DNA of 15,959 bases from Trichomonas tenax. Lineage: Eukaryota; Parabasalia; Trichomonadida; Trichomonadidae. Position 1 is the stretch's first letter, and every line of letters starts with the position of its first letter. The stretch is from positions 1-15,959 of the forward strand of contig JALKBU010001140.1 in NCBI GenBank assembly GCA_023091735.1, in the 5' to 3' direction. The notes below the pieces were generated by a model, which was not told the DNA's origin, did no database searches, and was given only the letters and a program-made list of their open reading frames with translations. Shown here in pieces: positions 8,200 to 15,959 of the stretch. Position numbers and translations under genes: made by a program.

Positions 8200-8916
8200 T
8201 TAAACCATTAATGCCATTTCTTGTCTCTCCATCGGTGTTTCCTTCGTCTGTGCGACACGACAAGCGAGAATCAAAATGATAATGAAGATGATGCATAATA
8301 ATAAACCCGCAATTCCAATTGTTCTCGTTGCCCAAGCGAGCTGATCAGTGCATGCATCCAGGCACACTGCCAATGAATTGTTGTAAACCAAAGCATTGTA
8401 AACTCCAGGATTGAATGTTAACAAACATCGTGCAGCATCAACTGCTGTTGTTTCTTCCCATCCGCAGCAACCTAACGATACTTCTACTGCAGCAACGAAT
8501 GAAATGTCATAAAGCTTCGAGCCAACTGTATCCTTCCAATTGATACTTCCAGCTTTCTCCCATTTCTCGTCTCCGTCATGAATAACGAGTAACGATGGCT
8601 TAAAGAGACCCAATATGACGTAAATAGCACAACCAATCAACGAAATTGATGTCGTAACTATTAATGTCTGTCCACAGGATCTATTCTTGCAGCAACAAAT
8701 GAATATTCCAACGCCAGAGTTAATAGTAACGGCTATAGAAGTGATAACGAGAAGTCCTATGGTCAACTCTTTGTAGTAAATGTCTTCCCACCAATCATAT
8801 CTTGGTACATCCTCGAATTTCATGAATGCAATTGTGTAAGCGATGTACAGCAGAGCTCCTGATCCAATGCAAAGAATTGGTGTGATTGTACGCAACAAGC
8901 AACCTAAAACAGTCAT
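8200..8916 (-). CDS. Tetraspanin family membrane protein
   Basis: Predicted 238-residue protein with four membrane spans at about 11-32, 51-75, 84-107 and 198-220. The large loop between spans three and four (about 108-197) carries the tetraspanin hallmark Cys-Cys-Gly at 150-152 (SLGCCGWEE), plus Cys164, Cys185 and Cys189, which could form the usual loop disulphides. Span two is followed by the cytosolic turn CCCKNRSC, a likely palmitoylation cluster. Tetraspanins organise proteins within membranes; in trichomonads family members occur at the surface, flagella and vesicles. The short C-terminal tail (RVAQTKETPMERQEMALMV) is the usual site of sorting signals. The ATG at 8916 is the first ATG of the frame and sits just before the first span; the nine open codons upstream begin with TTG. 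Length and topology are normal for the family. The cargo and location cannot be read from the sequence. Confidence 0.88.
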   Translation of the reverse strand: MTVLGCLLRTITPILCIGSGALLYIAYTIAFMKFEDVPRYDWWEDIYYKELTIGLLVITSIAVTINSGVGIFICCCKNRSCGQTLIVTTSISLIGCAIYVILGLFKPSLLVIHDGDEKWEKAGSINWKDTVGSKLYDISFVAAVEVSLGCCGWEETTAVDAARCLLTFNPGVYNALVYNNSLAVCLDACTDQLAWATRTIGIAGLLLCIIFIIILILACRVAQTKETPMERQEMALMV

Positions 8917-8947
8917 TTTATTGTTTTTGTATTTTTTACACAAAAAT

Positions 8948-8952
8948 TGTGA
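8948..8952 (-). promoter_or_regulatory. Possible initiator box of the tetraspanin gene
   Basis: The minus strand reads ACTCACAATTTTTG. TCACA matches TCA(+1)Py(T/A) fully. The A at 8950 would give a leader of about 33 bases, somewhat long for a trichomonad gene, so the assignment is less secure than at the CDF gene. Confidence 0.45.
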
Positions 8953-9271
8953 GTATTGAGTTTATTTACACTGCACACACGTATTTTTAAAACAAACTGG
9001 ATGTCAGATTATTTTTAAGAATTTGCCTTGATTTTAATAAAATTGGACATGCTATATATTTACATATCGATTTATATAATTTTTTTGAGAAAATATTTTG
9101 GAAGAAATTTGTGTCAAAATATTGTGAAATACTGTTGATTATCCCTTCAATAAAGATGTGAATCCAGTAGCTGATTCAGCACAATCCTATCTAGGTTTGC
9201 AGTCTTCATTCCATCTTTTTGATGTACATGTAAAGGTTTATTTTTGCTATTTTATTGTTTATAATATTACA

Positions 9272-9319
9272 CATCGTCAATTTCTTCCAAAATATTTATT
9301 CATCGTCAATTTCTTCCAA
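9272..9319 (+). repeat. 19-base direct repeat
   Basis: CATCGTCAATTTCTTCCAA occurs at 9272-9290 and again at 9301-9319, a period of 29 bases. The 10 bases between copies are AATATTTATT. It could be a short tandem duplication; two copies only. Confidence 0.85.
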
Positions 9320-9744
9320 CACATTTTTGTAACGATCTTCAAATTTATTTCATTAATGGTATATACCCACATCAATCTACACATTATAACAACGTCTGCT
9401 TATTTTCTATATATATAACTAAATTATCCGACTAAACTTCGAAATTACTCATAATTGGATATGGATAACAATGGTAAAGAAAATAGCATGCATTAATCGA
9501 GGAATTTTCGAGAAAAAGTGATTTTAAATTTTTCAACTTAATTCGACTTTATCTCTTGATGCAGTGACTTTTACTTCTTAACTTAAACGTAACATGAACC
9601 TACATTTTCGTTTTCGATCTAATTATTATAATTATTTCGCATTTTCTTCGTTTTTTGTAATGTCATATCATAACATTTCGACGAATTTTAGACATTTCTT
9701 ATGTTCATCCGTACATCTTAGCATCTCCTTTAACAAAAGACTAC

Positions 9745-9834
9745 AGCAGGAAGGTCAGAACATGGTGTTGTCGGTGGTGACCTCATCTTGATCTCTGCAA
9801 ACCATAAAATGAGGAGTTGTCCTTTGTGGCTTTT
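9745..9834 (+). ncRNA. Possible structured non-coding RNA (unassigned)
   Basis: A compact island clearly richer in G and C than the surrounding spacer. GGTCA (9753-9757) can pair with TGACC (9778-9782), or CCTCAT (9781-9786) with ATGAGG (9809-9814); the two stems share bases and exclude each other. On the plus strand it ends in GGCTTTTTC, which could serve as a Pol III stop. I compared it from memory with U1, U2, U4, U5, U6, SRP and tRNA signatures and none fits. It may be nothing more than a compositional fluctuation. Confidence 0.2.
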
Positions 9835-9933
9835 TCTATATACTATACACACATTTCCTATACCATTCTTATCATTAAATCGAAGAACTAAATTTTAAAG
9901 GATTTTTTGTGATACTACACGACAAAAAATATA

Positions 9934-9944
9934 TTTACATGTCA
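9934..9944 (+). repeat. Recurrent motif TTTACATGTCA (exact copy)
   Basis: Exact copy in gene-free spacer. As at 14811, it runs into TCATA, an initiator match, but no open frame follows. Confidence 0.6.
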
Positions 9945-10714
9945 TATTTTACATTTACTAAAAATATCTTGCTCAAAAAAAGTTAAGCTCAAGCTGAAAA
10001 CTATGGTATCTAGCAGATAATCCCATTGAATATAGTGGAAGTTATATTAACTAGAAGACTTTAAAGTGTGATTATAATTTAAAATCAAACAGGACAAAGA
10101 CCTTCTCACTCTTTAAGGTTATCTCTCGGATGGAAAAAGTTCAGATTATCTTTATGTCCTATTGTGTAACAGCTAAACGCACATAAAAATTCTTTTAACT
10201 ACTAGATATACATATGTAATGAATCAGTTAGAAATTCATAATCAAGACTATATTGAAGTTAATAGTGATTTTTTAAAAAGCGGAATTTTGCATTATTAAG
10301 CCAGCAATATATAATTATTTTGACTTTTATATATGTTTATAAGCTTCGTTTAGTCATTATATATAAAAAAATTGTAGTCGATTTTATTGCATCATCTTTC
10401 ATAGGTATAGTGTCAGTATAGACATGAACCTGTAGCTGTAATATGAATGCTGCAGCAACCTAACTTTTGGAGATACGAATTAGATTTAACTAATTTTAAC
10501 TATATATGCGATGTTTTCTAAAAATATATACATGCATTATTGATGTGTAGTAATATATTCAACATTAATTGATAGTATCAATGAAGGAATAGGTAAATTG
10601 GTGATGAAATTTCGGCATTTTAAGAAATTTTATATATTTTTATATCTATTGGGTATCGAGATACGATGCATAGCTCCCACGATAACTGGCTTTGTGTATG
10701 CATGTTGTGGGCTT

Positions 10715-10728
10715 AAGTGTTAACACTT
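10715..10728. repeat. Perfect 14-base palindrome
   Basis: AAGTGTTAACACTT equals its own reverse complement. It follows a GC-richer piece in which CCCAC (10676-10680) can pair with GTGGG near 10707-10711. No gene is nearby on either side, so a role as a protein-binding site is only a guess. Confidence 0.6.
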
Positions 10729-11908
10729 GATGTATGTCAAAAAATTAACGCCTTTGTGATATAAAAGTGACAAAATAATTCATCATAATATTATTTGTTT
10801 GTTATTTTGGTTTCACTGAAAATTGCACACTTATCTGAATCGAAAGTAATAATATCCGCCAAATATTTTCATTGTTAGCAAAAAGTTAATATATTTTTGT
10901 TTAGATACTATATTTACCTATGTTATTCATAGAATGCATTTTAGTTATACTTCTGTACATTTTCATGAATTATTATTTTATTAATACTATAGGATCCCCC
11001 AGAAATTGATCAATTTTCACATCGAATAAATTTTTCTTTCATTCGAATTACATTAATAGAAGACATCGAGAACTATTGAAGGCTTCATTTTGTACATAAG
11101 TATTAGCAAAATATCAGTTAACTCATCAATGAACTTCCAATAATTTGATTTAATTTATTGGGTTAGGTCTGTTTAGATGGCAGAAAACAATGCTCCTGAA
11201 CAATATAAATGCATGCACGTCCATATATTAACTAGAATAATAATGCATGTTCATAAAATGCACAATGTTTATAAAAAAAGTAAAAAATGATCATAACTTT
11301 ATTCAAACCTAGCATTTGTTTTGTCAATATTGATTCTAACCGTTATGCCATATTTGTAATATAAATATAAGTTTGAAATCAGATATATGATAATTTTCCA
11401 ATTTTGAAATCTCGAGAACTTAAGTTCACCAAGCTTAGTCCTTAATAGGGCATATTCCCCATGCCTCATGAAATACACTATATAAATTTTATCGAAAAAA
11501 ATTGGGAGGAAGGGAGTGAGAAGGGCTTGAACAGGACGATATACTAGTAATAACAATCAAAAAAATAAGTATAATGTAGGATTATAATCACCATAGTGTG
11601 TGCAGTCATATGCGTAACTTACAGCCATCATTTTAATTAATAAATTTTTGAAAAAATAAATTATTAAAATCTCTCAAAAACGAATAAAAGGAAATGCTTT
11701 TTATAAGGAATCATTTAAGATTGAAAAAGATTTGGCTGGTGAATTGAGATTATAAATATCGGTAAAAATATGATTTGCAGCTTTGGGGAGAAAGGATATT
11801 TGCAGAAAGGAAAAAAGCGTGAGGTTAGTAAAAGCACGGTTTTTATTTGATATATATATGTAAAATTTATGATCAATTTATAAAAGTCAAGGAAGAAATT
11901 GGTGAAGA

Positions 11909-12691
11909 TTAGCGCTTCATTCCGCCGCCGACAGTGATCTCCTGTTGCCAGTTGATCTTTTGCTTTGAGTAAGGGAATTTGCGTCTAAGCTGGAAGAGGA
12001 TATCTGTGCCGATCTTCTCGAGCGTTGCCTTGTAGTCGCTGAGCCACTTGTCCTCGAATGCTCGAATGACCTTAATAACAGATTTTGAATCACCAAAAGT
12101 GACTGTATCATTGATTTCACCATCGTGGCTGCAGACTGAATTACCCTTCTCGAAGAAATGCTGAATAGAAGTGATGTTTCCTGTGATAGAACCGCTTTGG
12201 TTGATAATGTATTTAGCGACCGTCTTTCCTGTTCTGAAGTTCTTGAGTGAAAGAGACGATCCTCTGAGAACTACAGCGAGTGAGCCATCAGCCTGTAAGT
12301 AAACACCAGCGCAAGCATTTTCTTTGTATGCGTTCTTAACGTATCCTCCGAGTTCGGCCTGGAGCTCATCACGGAAAGCGGAAGATTCGATGGTATCGCC
12401 CGTTGGTGAGCAAATTCTTGATTCGAAGTCGTATGCGAAGATTTGTTGGTTTGTTGGATCTACATAAATTCCTTCACCCTGTGATGCCTCCTTGCAAATT
12501 ATAGCCTTGTGGTCGTCAATTTCGACAGCTAAGCACTGATTTTCAGCCCAATCAGGCAATGTGAGACTTCTTGCTTGAGAAATCAAGTCATCGTCTTGAA
12601 CAATGGACTTAAGGGCGGCGGTGCACTGCTCAAACTCGCCTGGAGGCGCGTTGGCAAGGAAACCGTTGATGATTTCAAGATTTTCTCCCAT
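11909..12691 (-). CDS. F-actin capping protein, alpha subunit
   Basis: Predicted 260-residue CapZ alpha. With the beta subunit (not in this window) it would cap barbed ends of actin filaments and so control polymerisation in the cytosol. Family landmarks occur in order: FLANAPPGEF at 11-20, YVDPTNQQIFAYDFESR at 76-92, GGYVKNAYKENACAGVYLQA at 115-134, KNFRTGKTVAKYII at 150-163, and GNITSIQHFFEKGNSVCSHD at 171-190. The C-terminal helix, 209 to about 235, is followed by LRRKFPYSKQKINWQQE, which corresponds to the actin-binding tentacle region (the LRRxLPxTRxKIDW pattern). The length is slightly below the usual 270-290. The ATG at 12691 is the natural start, since the family N-terminus begins within ten residues. 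No full initiator box is seen; AACCGTT, a Myb-like half site, lies about 11-17 bases upstream. Confidence 0.93.
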   Translation of the reverse strand: MGENLEIINGFLANAPPGEFEQCTAALKSIVQDDDLISQARSLTLPDWAENQCLAVEIDDHKAIICKEASQGEGIYVDPTNQQIFAYDFESRICSPTGDTIESSAFRDELQAELGGYVKNAYKENACAGVYLQADGSLAVVLRGSSLSLKNFRTGKTVAKYIINQSGSITGNITSIQHFFEKGNSVCSHDGEINDTVTFGDSKSVIKVIRAFEDKWLSDYKATLEKIGTDILFQLRRKFPYSKQKINWQQEITVGGGMKR

Positions 12692-13076
12692 TGTGTCAGA
12701 ACGGTTTGAACTTGCTTATCGATTTTTTTGCGCTTTTTAAAGGTTGAATTCGGGTTTTAGGTATCACAGAGCATCCAAAAATAACAAAATTTGAGGTCGG
12801 CTGTATTTTACACAAAGAATCTTCGATATGGCACAAAAAAATCAATATATCCTATCGTCAATAATAATAAAAAAGCAATATAAAATATATGAATGATTTA
12901 TATTCTAATTATCAGATGCTTTAATCGCTCATTATTCAATGGCCATTAGTTTCTTCATATGATAAGATAAAGTACGATCTTAAAGATATGGTTCAAAAAT
13001 GAGATTTGAAAAAAATCGAAATATATATAATGGATTTTAGTAACACATACAAAGAAAAACTAATCGGCACTGAATC
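12692..13076. other. Spacer between the CapZ alpha gene and the coiled-coil protein gene
   Basis: Both flanking genes lie on the minus strand, so this holds the promoter of CapZ alpha and the 3' end of its upstream neighbour. It is AT-rich, and no further gene or repeat is seen. Confidence 0.55.
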
Positions 13077-14540
13077 TCATTTGCCCATCTGCTGCTTATA
13101 GTACTCAATAAGCTTTCCAGACTTTTCCAAAGCATCTTCTAAACGCTTTCTTTCCAATTCCTCAATCTGCAGACGCTTCTTCACCTTCATAAGTTCCGTC
13201 CTGAGCATGAAGTTATCGGTCCTAAGCCTTACAAGTTCCTCATTTTCTGTTGTCGCTGCTGTAGCCGATCCTGAAGCTCTTGGTGTACTCATCTGTGGAG
13301 GATCTGCGAACTGCTGTTCAGTTGGCATTCTTTGTGTCGTCGTGAACTGTTGATTTGATGCAAATTGTTGATTCATCGAAAACTGTGAGTTTAAGGATGT
13401 ATATGGCTGCGTTGGAGGCACTGACATTGGTTTTGTCTGTGCCGGTGGAATTCGTGATGGTGCTGCAGGAGGAATGTCATATAAGTTCGAAGATGACATA
13501 TAATTGTCACCAAGCATTGAGTCATCATATCCATCGACAGCTGAAAGGTTTCCGTACTTCTTGGATGTGATGTCAGGATTATATTGTTTTGGAGAAATTG
13601 GAATATCGAAATTATTTAGTGATTTCAATGGAGCTGCTGTTGACTTCTGCGTCTGATACTGTGGCATTGACATTTGAGCCGAATATGGCGACTTTTGTTG
13701 TGGTCTGATATTTTGTTTTGGATTAATATCATCAATCTCAGATCTCATGCTCACATCGAGGGATGGAGCGTTCATGTATCCAGGGATGGAAGAATTCATA
13801 TCGAAAGAAAAGCTGCTTTGTGATGGAGGATGATAAGTGAAACTTGGATCTTTATGAGCATTTCTAAACTCAGTAGCTGGAGACTGTAGAACTGATGTTT
13901 GTGGTTTTGTATTGAATTTTGTAGCTGGTGATGATAAATCGTATTTCGGTTTTGAAGAAGGCTGAGAGCCGAGCGAAGATGCTAAATTTCCAGTCTGTAT
14001 CTTAGGCGATGACGATGGCGAACTGTTTCCTGAGGAAATTGATTGAATTTTAGAGAATAAATTGTCAATATCTGCTTTGATATTCTGTAGTTCGAAATTA
14101 GATGTCATATCCTGCTTTACTGGTTGTATTTGGCGTGGAACTGGCTGGATTTGTGGTGAAATTGATGATGTTGAGATTGGCGATTTTGAATTGATGTTTT
14201 TGGACGGTTGTGGTGGTTGGTAGTCTCTCATTTGTGGTGTTTCTTTCGTTGGTGGAGGAGCAGTGTATTTATTTTGAGGTGGTTGGTAAGACGTCTTTGC
14301 AAAGGATGTTGGCCTATAATTCGTCGATACAGTCTCACGCTGTGGTGGAACAGACGATTTCTGAGCGTCTCTTGGTGAAAATGTATCCCAATTGGGCCAA
14401 ATTTGTCTACATTGATCATCTAACAATGAAAGTGTTGCACTTGAATTGTTAAAATCATCAAGGTTGCGTTCCTCTTGGTCTAAAATAGAGTTTATAACGT
14501 CAGCTTCTTGCTGATTCAGCCTATGGCCTTGTCCAAACAT
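13077..14540 (-). CDS. Unrecognised disordered protein with C-terminal coiled coil
   Basis: Predicted 487-residue protein that I do not recognise. Three zones are visible. Residues 1-65 (MFGQGHRLNQQEADVINSIL ... IWPNWDTFSPRD) look ordered and helical, and carry acidic patches and two Trp. Residues about 66-425 are rich in Pro, Ser, Gln, Thr and Asn and presumably disordered, with recurrent short pieces such as PPQ, SPATEF/SPATKF and QQFA. Residues about 430-487 (ENEELVRLRTDNFMLRTELM ... LIEYYKQQMGK) form a clear heptad coiled coil. This make-up is common in scaffold, cytoskeletal or endocytic adaptor proteins, but none of those roles is shown. The ATG at 14540 is preceded by an initiator TCACT with a leader of about 15 bases, and SmB diverges from the other side. 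The intact long frame through low-complexity DNA supports a real gene. Confidence 0.8.
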   Translation of the reverse strand: MFGQGHRLNQQEADVINSILDQEERNLDDFNNSSATLSLLDDQCRQIWPNWDTFSPRDAQKSSVPPQRETVSTNYRPTSFAKTSYQPPQNKYTAPPPTKETPQMRDYQPPQPSKNINSKSPISTSSISPQIQPVPRQIQPVKQDMTSNFELQNIKADIDNLFSKIQSISSGNSSPSSSPKIQTGNLASSLGSQPSSKPKYDLSSPATKFNTKPQTSVLQSPATEFRNAHKDPSFTYHPPSQSSFSFDMNSSIPGYMNAPSLDVSMRSEIDDINPKQNIRPQQKSPYSAQMSMPQYQTQKSTAAPLKSLNNFDIPISPKQYNPDITSKKYGNLSAVDGYDDSMLGDNYMSSSNLYDIPPAAPSRIPPAQTKPMSVPPTQPYTSLNSQFSMNQQFASNQQFTTTQRMPTEQQFADPPQMSTPRASGSATAATTENEELVRLRTDNFMLRTELMKVKKRLQIEELERKRLEDALEKSGKLIEYYKQQMGK

Positions 14541-14552
14541 ATTTTTCTAAAA

Positions 14553-14557
14553 AGTGA
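14553..14557 (-). promoter_or_regulatory. Initiator box of the coiled-coil protein gene
   Basis: The minus strand reads GTTCACTTTTTAGAAAAAT before the ATG. TCACT fully matches the trichomonad initiator, with +1 at 14555. The arrangement is nearly the same as at the CDF gene. Confidence 0.65.
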
Positions 14558-14847
14558 ACGTTTATTTTTAAAATCTTCTCTAACATATCACCATTTACAT
14601 GGCAAAATATTGATGGCAAAATTAATTTTACGTGACATTTTTAGCATCTAAAATTTTACATGTCAAGAATTTTTAAAATCTCGTTAATTCATAAGATAAA
14701 CATCCATTTTTATTATATATAATGATTGAAAACATTCATCGAATAATATAGAATAAGTTAAATTTTATTTATAGTAATCAAAAATAGAGAAAAATGAAAA
14801 ATATTAAATATTTACATGTCATATAATATTTACAAATCAAATTTGAT
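14558..14847. promoter_or_regulatory. Divergent promoter region between the coiled-coil gene and SmB
   Basis: The two ATGs face away from each other and are 307 bases apart, so this AT-rich stretch must contain the promoters of both. It holds two exact copies of TTTACATGTCA, at 14655-14665 and 14811-14821. The second overlaps TCATA (14819-14823), a full match to the initiator on the SmB strand, with a leader of about 27 bases to the ATG at 14848. Near-copies such as TTTACATGGCA (about 14595) also occur. Confidence 0.5.
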
Positions 14848-15342
14848 ATGAAAAATTTTGACATAATGCAAGCGCCAAGAGGCTCCAAATTATCAAAATT
14901 CATTAACTCTCGCGTCAAAGTTGTCCTGAACGACCACAGGTATTTCATTGGCCAAATGTTGGCCTTTGACACTCACTCTAATGTTGTTTTAAAGGATTGC
15001 GAAGAATATAGAAAATTAAACAAGCGAAAAGCCGGAGAGCTTCAAGAAGCGAAGAGAAATATTGGGCTTATGATCCTTCGTGGTGAAACTGTCCTCCATA
15101 TCGACATCGTTGGCCCTCCACCACCAAATGGAAACAGAATGGCCGCGTCTACCGCTTCTTCAGTGCTACAGCCTGGTTCAGTGCCGGAGAAAGCGAAAAC
15201 ATCTGGCTCGGGCCTCGGAAATCTTGATGTTCCAGGAAGCATGGGTTCTCTCGCGAAGCCAGCAATGGGTGTTGGTCTGGCAAGTTCTTCATTAGCTGCT
15301 GGTGCTCCTCCAACACTTCCGGCCTCAAAATTGCCACAATAA
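14848..15342 (+). CDS. Small nuclear ribonucleoprotein SmB
   Basis: Predicted 164-residue member of the seven-subunit Sm ring that binds spliceosomal snRNAs. The Sm1 motif lies at about 22-51 (RVKVVLNDHRYFIGQMLAFD ... NVVLKDCEEYRK) and Sm2 at about 72-85 (IGLMILRGETVLHI). The long linker between them and the VGPPPP that follows point to SmB rather than to other Sm proteins, as in the human SmB order FDKHMNLILCDCDEF ... [21 protein letters not shown]. The usual Gly in the Sm1 turn (DGR) is replaced by His30 (NDHR). The tail (100-164) is rich in Ala, Ser, Gly and Pro but lacks the Arg-Gly and PPPGM repeats of animal SmB, so it is short. The start at 14848 is the first ATG; the ATG at 14866 (MQAPRGSKL) is an equally reasonable choice. 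Confidence 0.9.
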   Translation: MKNFDIMQAPRGSKLSKFINSRVKVVLNDHRYFIGQMLAFDTHSNVVLKDCEEYRKLNKRKAGELQEAKRNIGLMILRGETVLHIDIVGPPPPNGNRMAASTASSVLQPGSVPEKAKTSGSGLGNLDVPGSMGSLAKPAMGVGLASSSLAAGAPPTLPASKLPQ

Positions 15343-15959
15343 TTTCCGAAACAATTATTTTATTTAGTGATCAAACATTGTTGCTAGATGTTGTTCTATA
15401 TTAGCTGCTGAATATTTATAAAATGTGTTTAAATTTATATTAATTCGATCATTATTTTCTTGAATATATTTTCCTTTTCGACACATCAATAATTTCCATG
15501 ACAAATATTTTCAACATACCTTGCTGAACTATAATCTACAACTTGCCAAGGTTGAACTATAAATTTTTGAATTATGAAAAATTTCGACACTACATCATAT
15601 GCTGAGTCGAGACCGTGACAAAGTTGCAGTTGAAAAGTGACAAAGCACTATTAAAAAAAGTTGTCGAGACTCAGTTACGCACAGAATGAATCTCTCAGCC
15701 AAACATTGTCATCTTCACTTTTTATTATCTTGTTTTTCAAGTTTTAAGATTACAGATCTTTTTTATCTTTTCGAAAGCTTGTTTTATTCCTTATTATTGG
15801 CAATAACTTCATTAAATCTTTTGATCAGTACTCTATTATTCTGTGTTTATAATACTGTATTCCGTTTAATGTAATAACGAAATAACCATCTTTTCTGGAT
15901 TCCTTTAATATCCTTTTTGTTGATTTCTTCCTTATCAAAAAAGGCTCTTCGATATTTAT
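15343..15959. other. 3' spacer after SmB
   Basis: AT-rich to the end of the window. A short open frame at 15686-15874 codes only for a Phe/Leu/Ser-rich string and is not called. The one distinct item is the repeat cluster at 15602-15674. A CT-rich stretch from 15710 to 15790 looks like simple low-complexity sequence. Confidence 0.5.
15602..15674. repeat. Hairpin-flanked GTGACAAAG direct repeats
   Basis: CTGAGTC (15602-15608) is the reverse complement of GACTCAG (15668-15674). GTCGAGAC occurs in direct orientation inside both ends (15606-15613 and 15663-15670). Between them GTGACAAAG occurs twice, at 15615-15623 and 15637-15645. Read on the minus strand the repeat is CTTTGTCAC, which contains an initiator-like TCAC. 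No minus-strand gene follows within this window. Confidence 0.6.

Larger units (their letters stand above)
8953..11908. other. Long gene-poor AT-rich region
   Basis: About 3 kb with no gene I can support. Open frames at 9158-9418 (+), 9594-9791 (+) and 11299-11556 (-) are short and low in complexity, and the first and last begin at non-ATG codons. The region does hold a 19-base direct repeat (9272-9319), an exact TTTACATGTCA at 9934-9944, a GC-richer island near 9745-9834, and another near 10650-10730 ending in a 14-base palindrome. Confidence 0.5.

Noticed and set aside
9158..9418. Plus-strand open frame of 86 codons
   Set aside because: Starts at GTG and codes for a Phe/Ile/Tyr-rich string that looks like translated AT-rich DNA rather than a membrane protein.
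9594..9791. Plus-strand open frame of 65 codons with an ATG
   Set aside because: No initiator box, low complexity, and no recognisable motif. Its end overlaps the GC-richer island, which may be structured RNA instead.
11299..11556. Minus-strand open frame of 85 codons
   Set aside because: Starts at TTG. The part from the internal Met (MRHGEYALLRTKLGELKFSR) looks slightly protein-like but is too short and isolated to support.
13355..13570. Plus-strand open frame opposite the coiled-coil protein
   Set aside because: Antisense shadow of a long, well-supported reading frame. The same applies to 14210-14452.
15042..15337. Minus-strand frames across SmB
   Set aside because: Shadows of the SmB coding strand, caused by its GC-richer codons.
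1..15959. Introns, tRNA, rRNA genes or a CRISPR-like array
   Set aside because: No GTATGT...ACTAACACACAG-type intron signals were seen inside the genes, no tRNA T-loop or rRNA core could be recognised, and the hairpin tandem lacks the regular repeat-spacer design of CRISPR.

Overview
The window looks like nuclear DNA of a parabasalid protist, most likely a trichomonad such as Tritrichomonas or Trichomonas. This is inferred from several things together. Genes are intronless and sit in very AT-rich spacers. Several have an initiator-like TCA-Py-(T/A) box a few to about 35 bases before the ATG, with very short 5' leaders. Two neighbouring broken genes resemble families that are hugely expanded in trichomonads: DUF3447/ankyrin proteins and right-handed parallel beta-helix surface proteins. 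The species cannot be fixed from the sequence alone.

Layout. 1-1032: a 700-base foldback element with two 179-base arms that are nearly perfect inverted copies. 1033-1692 (-): a longin R-SNARE of the VAMP7 type. 2763-3704 (-): a frameshifted beta-helix pseudogene. 3902-5220 (-): an ankyrin/DUF3447 pseudogene broken by a nonsense codon and later frame changes. 5286-6578 (-): a cation diffusion facilitator with the DxxxD signatures of the Mn-CDF branch and an added Cys-rich N-terminus. 6962-7850: a second, composite inverted-repeat element with palindromic hairpin units nested in its arms. 8200-8916 (-): a tetraspanin. 8917-11908: about 3 kb without a convincing gene. 11909-12691 (-): F-actin capping protein alpha. 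13077-14540 (-): an unrecognised Pro/Gln/Ser-rich protein with a C-terminal coiled coil. 14848-15342 (+): the spliceosomal protein SmB, divergent from the previous gene. 15343-15959: spacer with a small repeat cluster.

The six intact genes are unrelated housekeeping or membrane genes (vesicle fusion, metal transport, membrane organisation, actin capping, splicing) with their own promoters; nothing suggests an operon or a functional cluster. The two pseudogenes are more AT-rich and sit side by side. The most unusual content is non-coding: two large inverted-repeat elements, a tandem of diverged hairpins that kept their pairing through matched changes in both arms, and an 11-base motif TTTACATGTCA found in seven exact copies and two near-copies.
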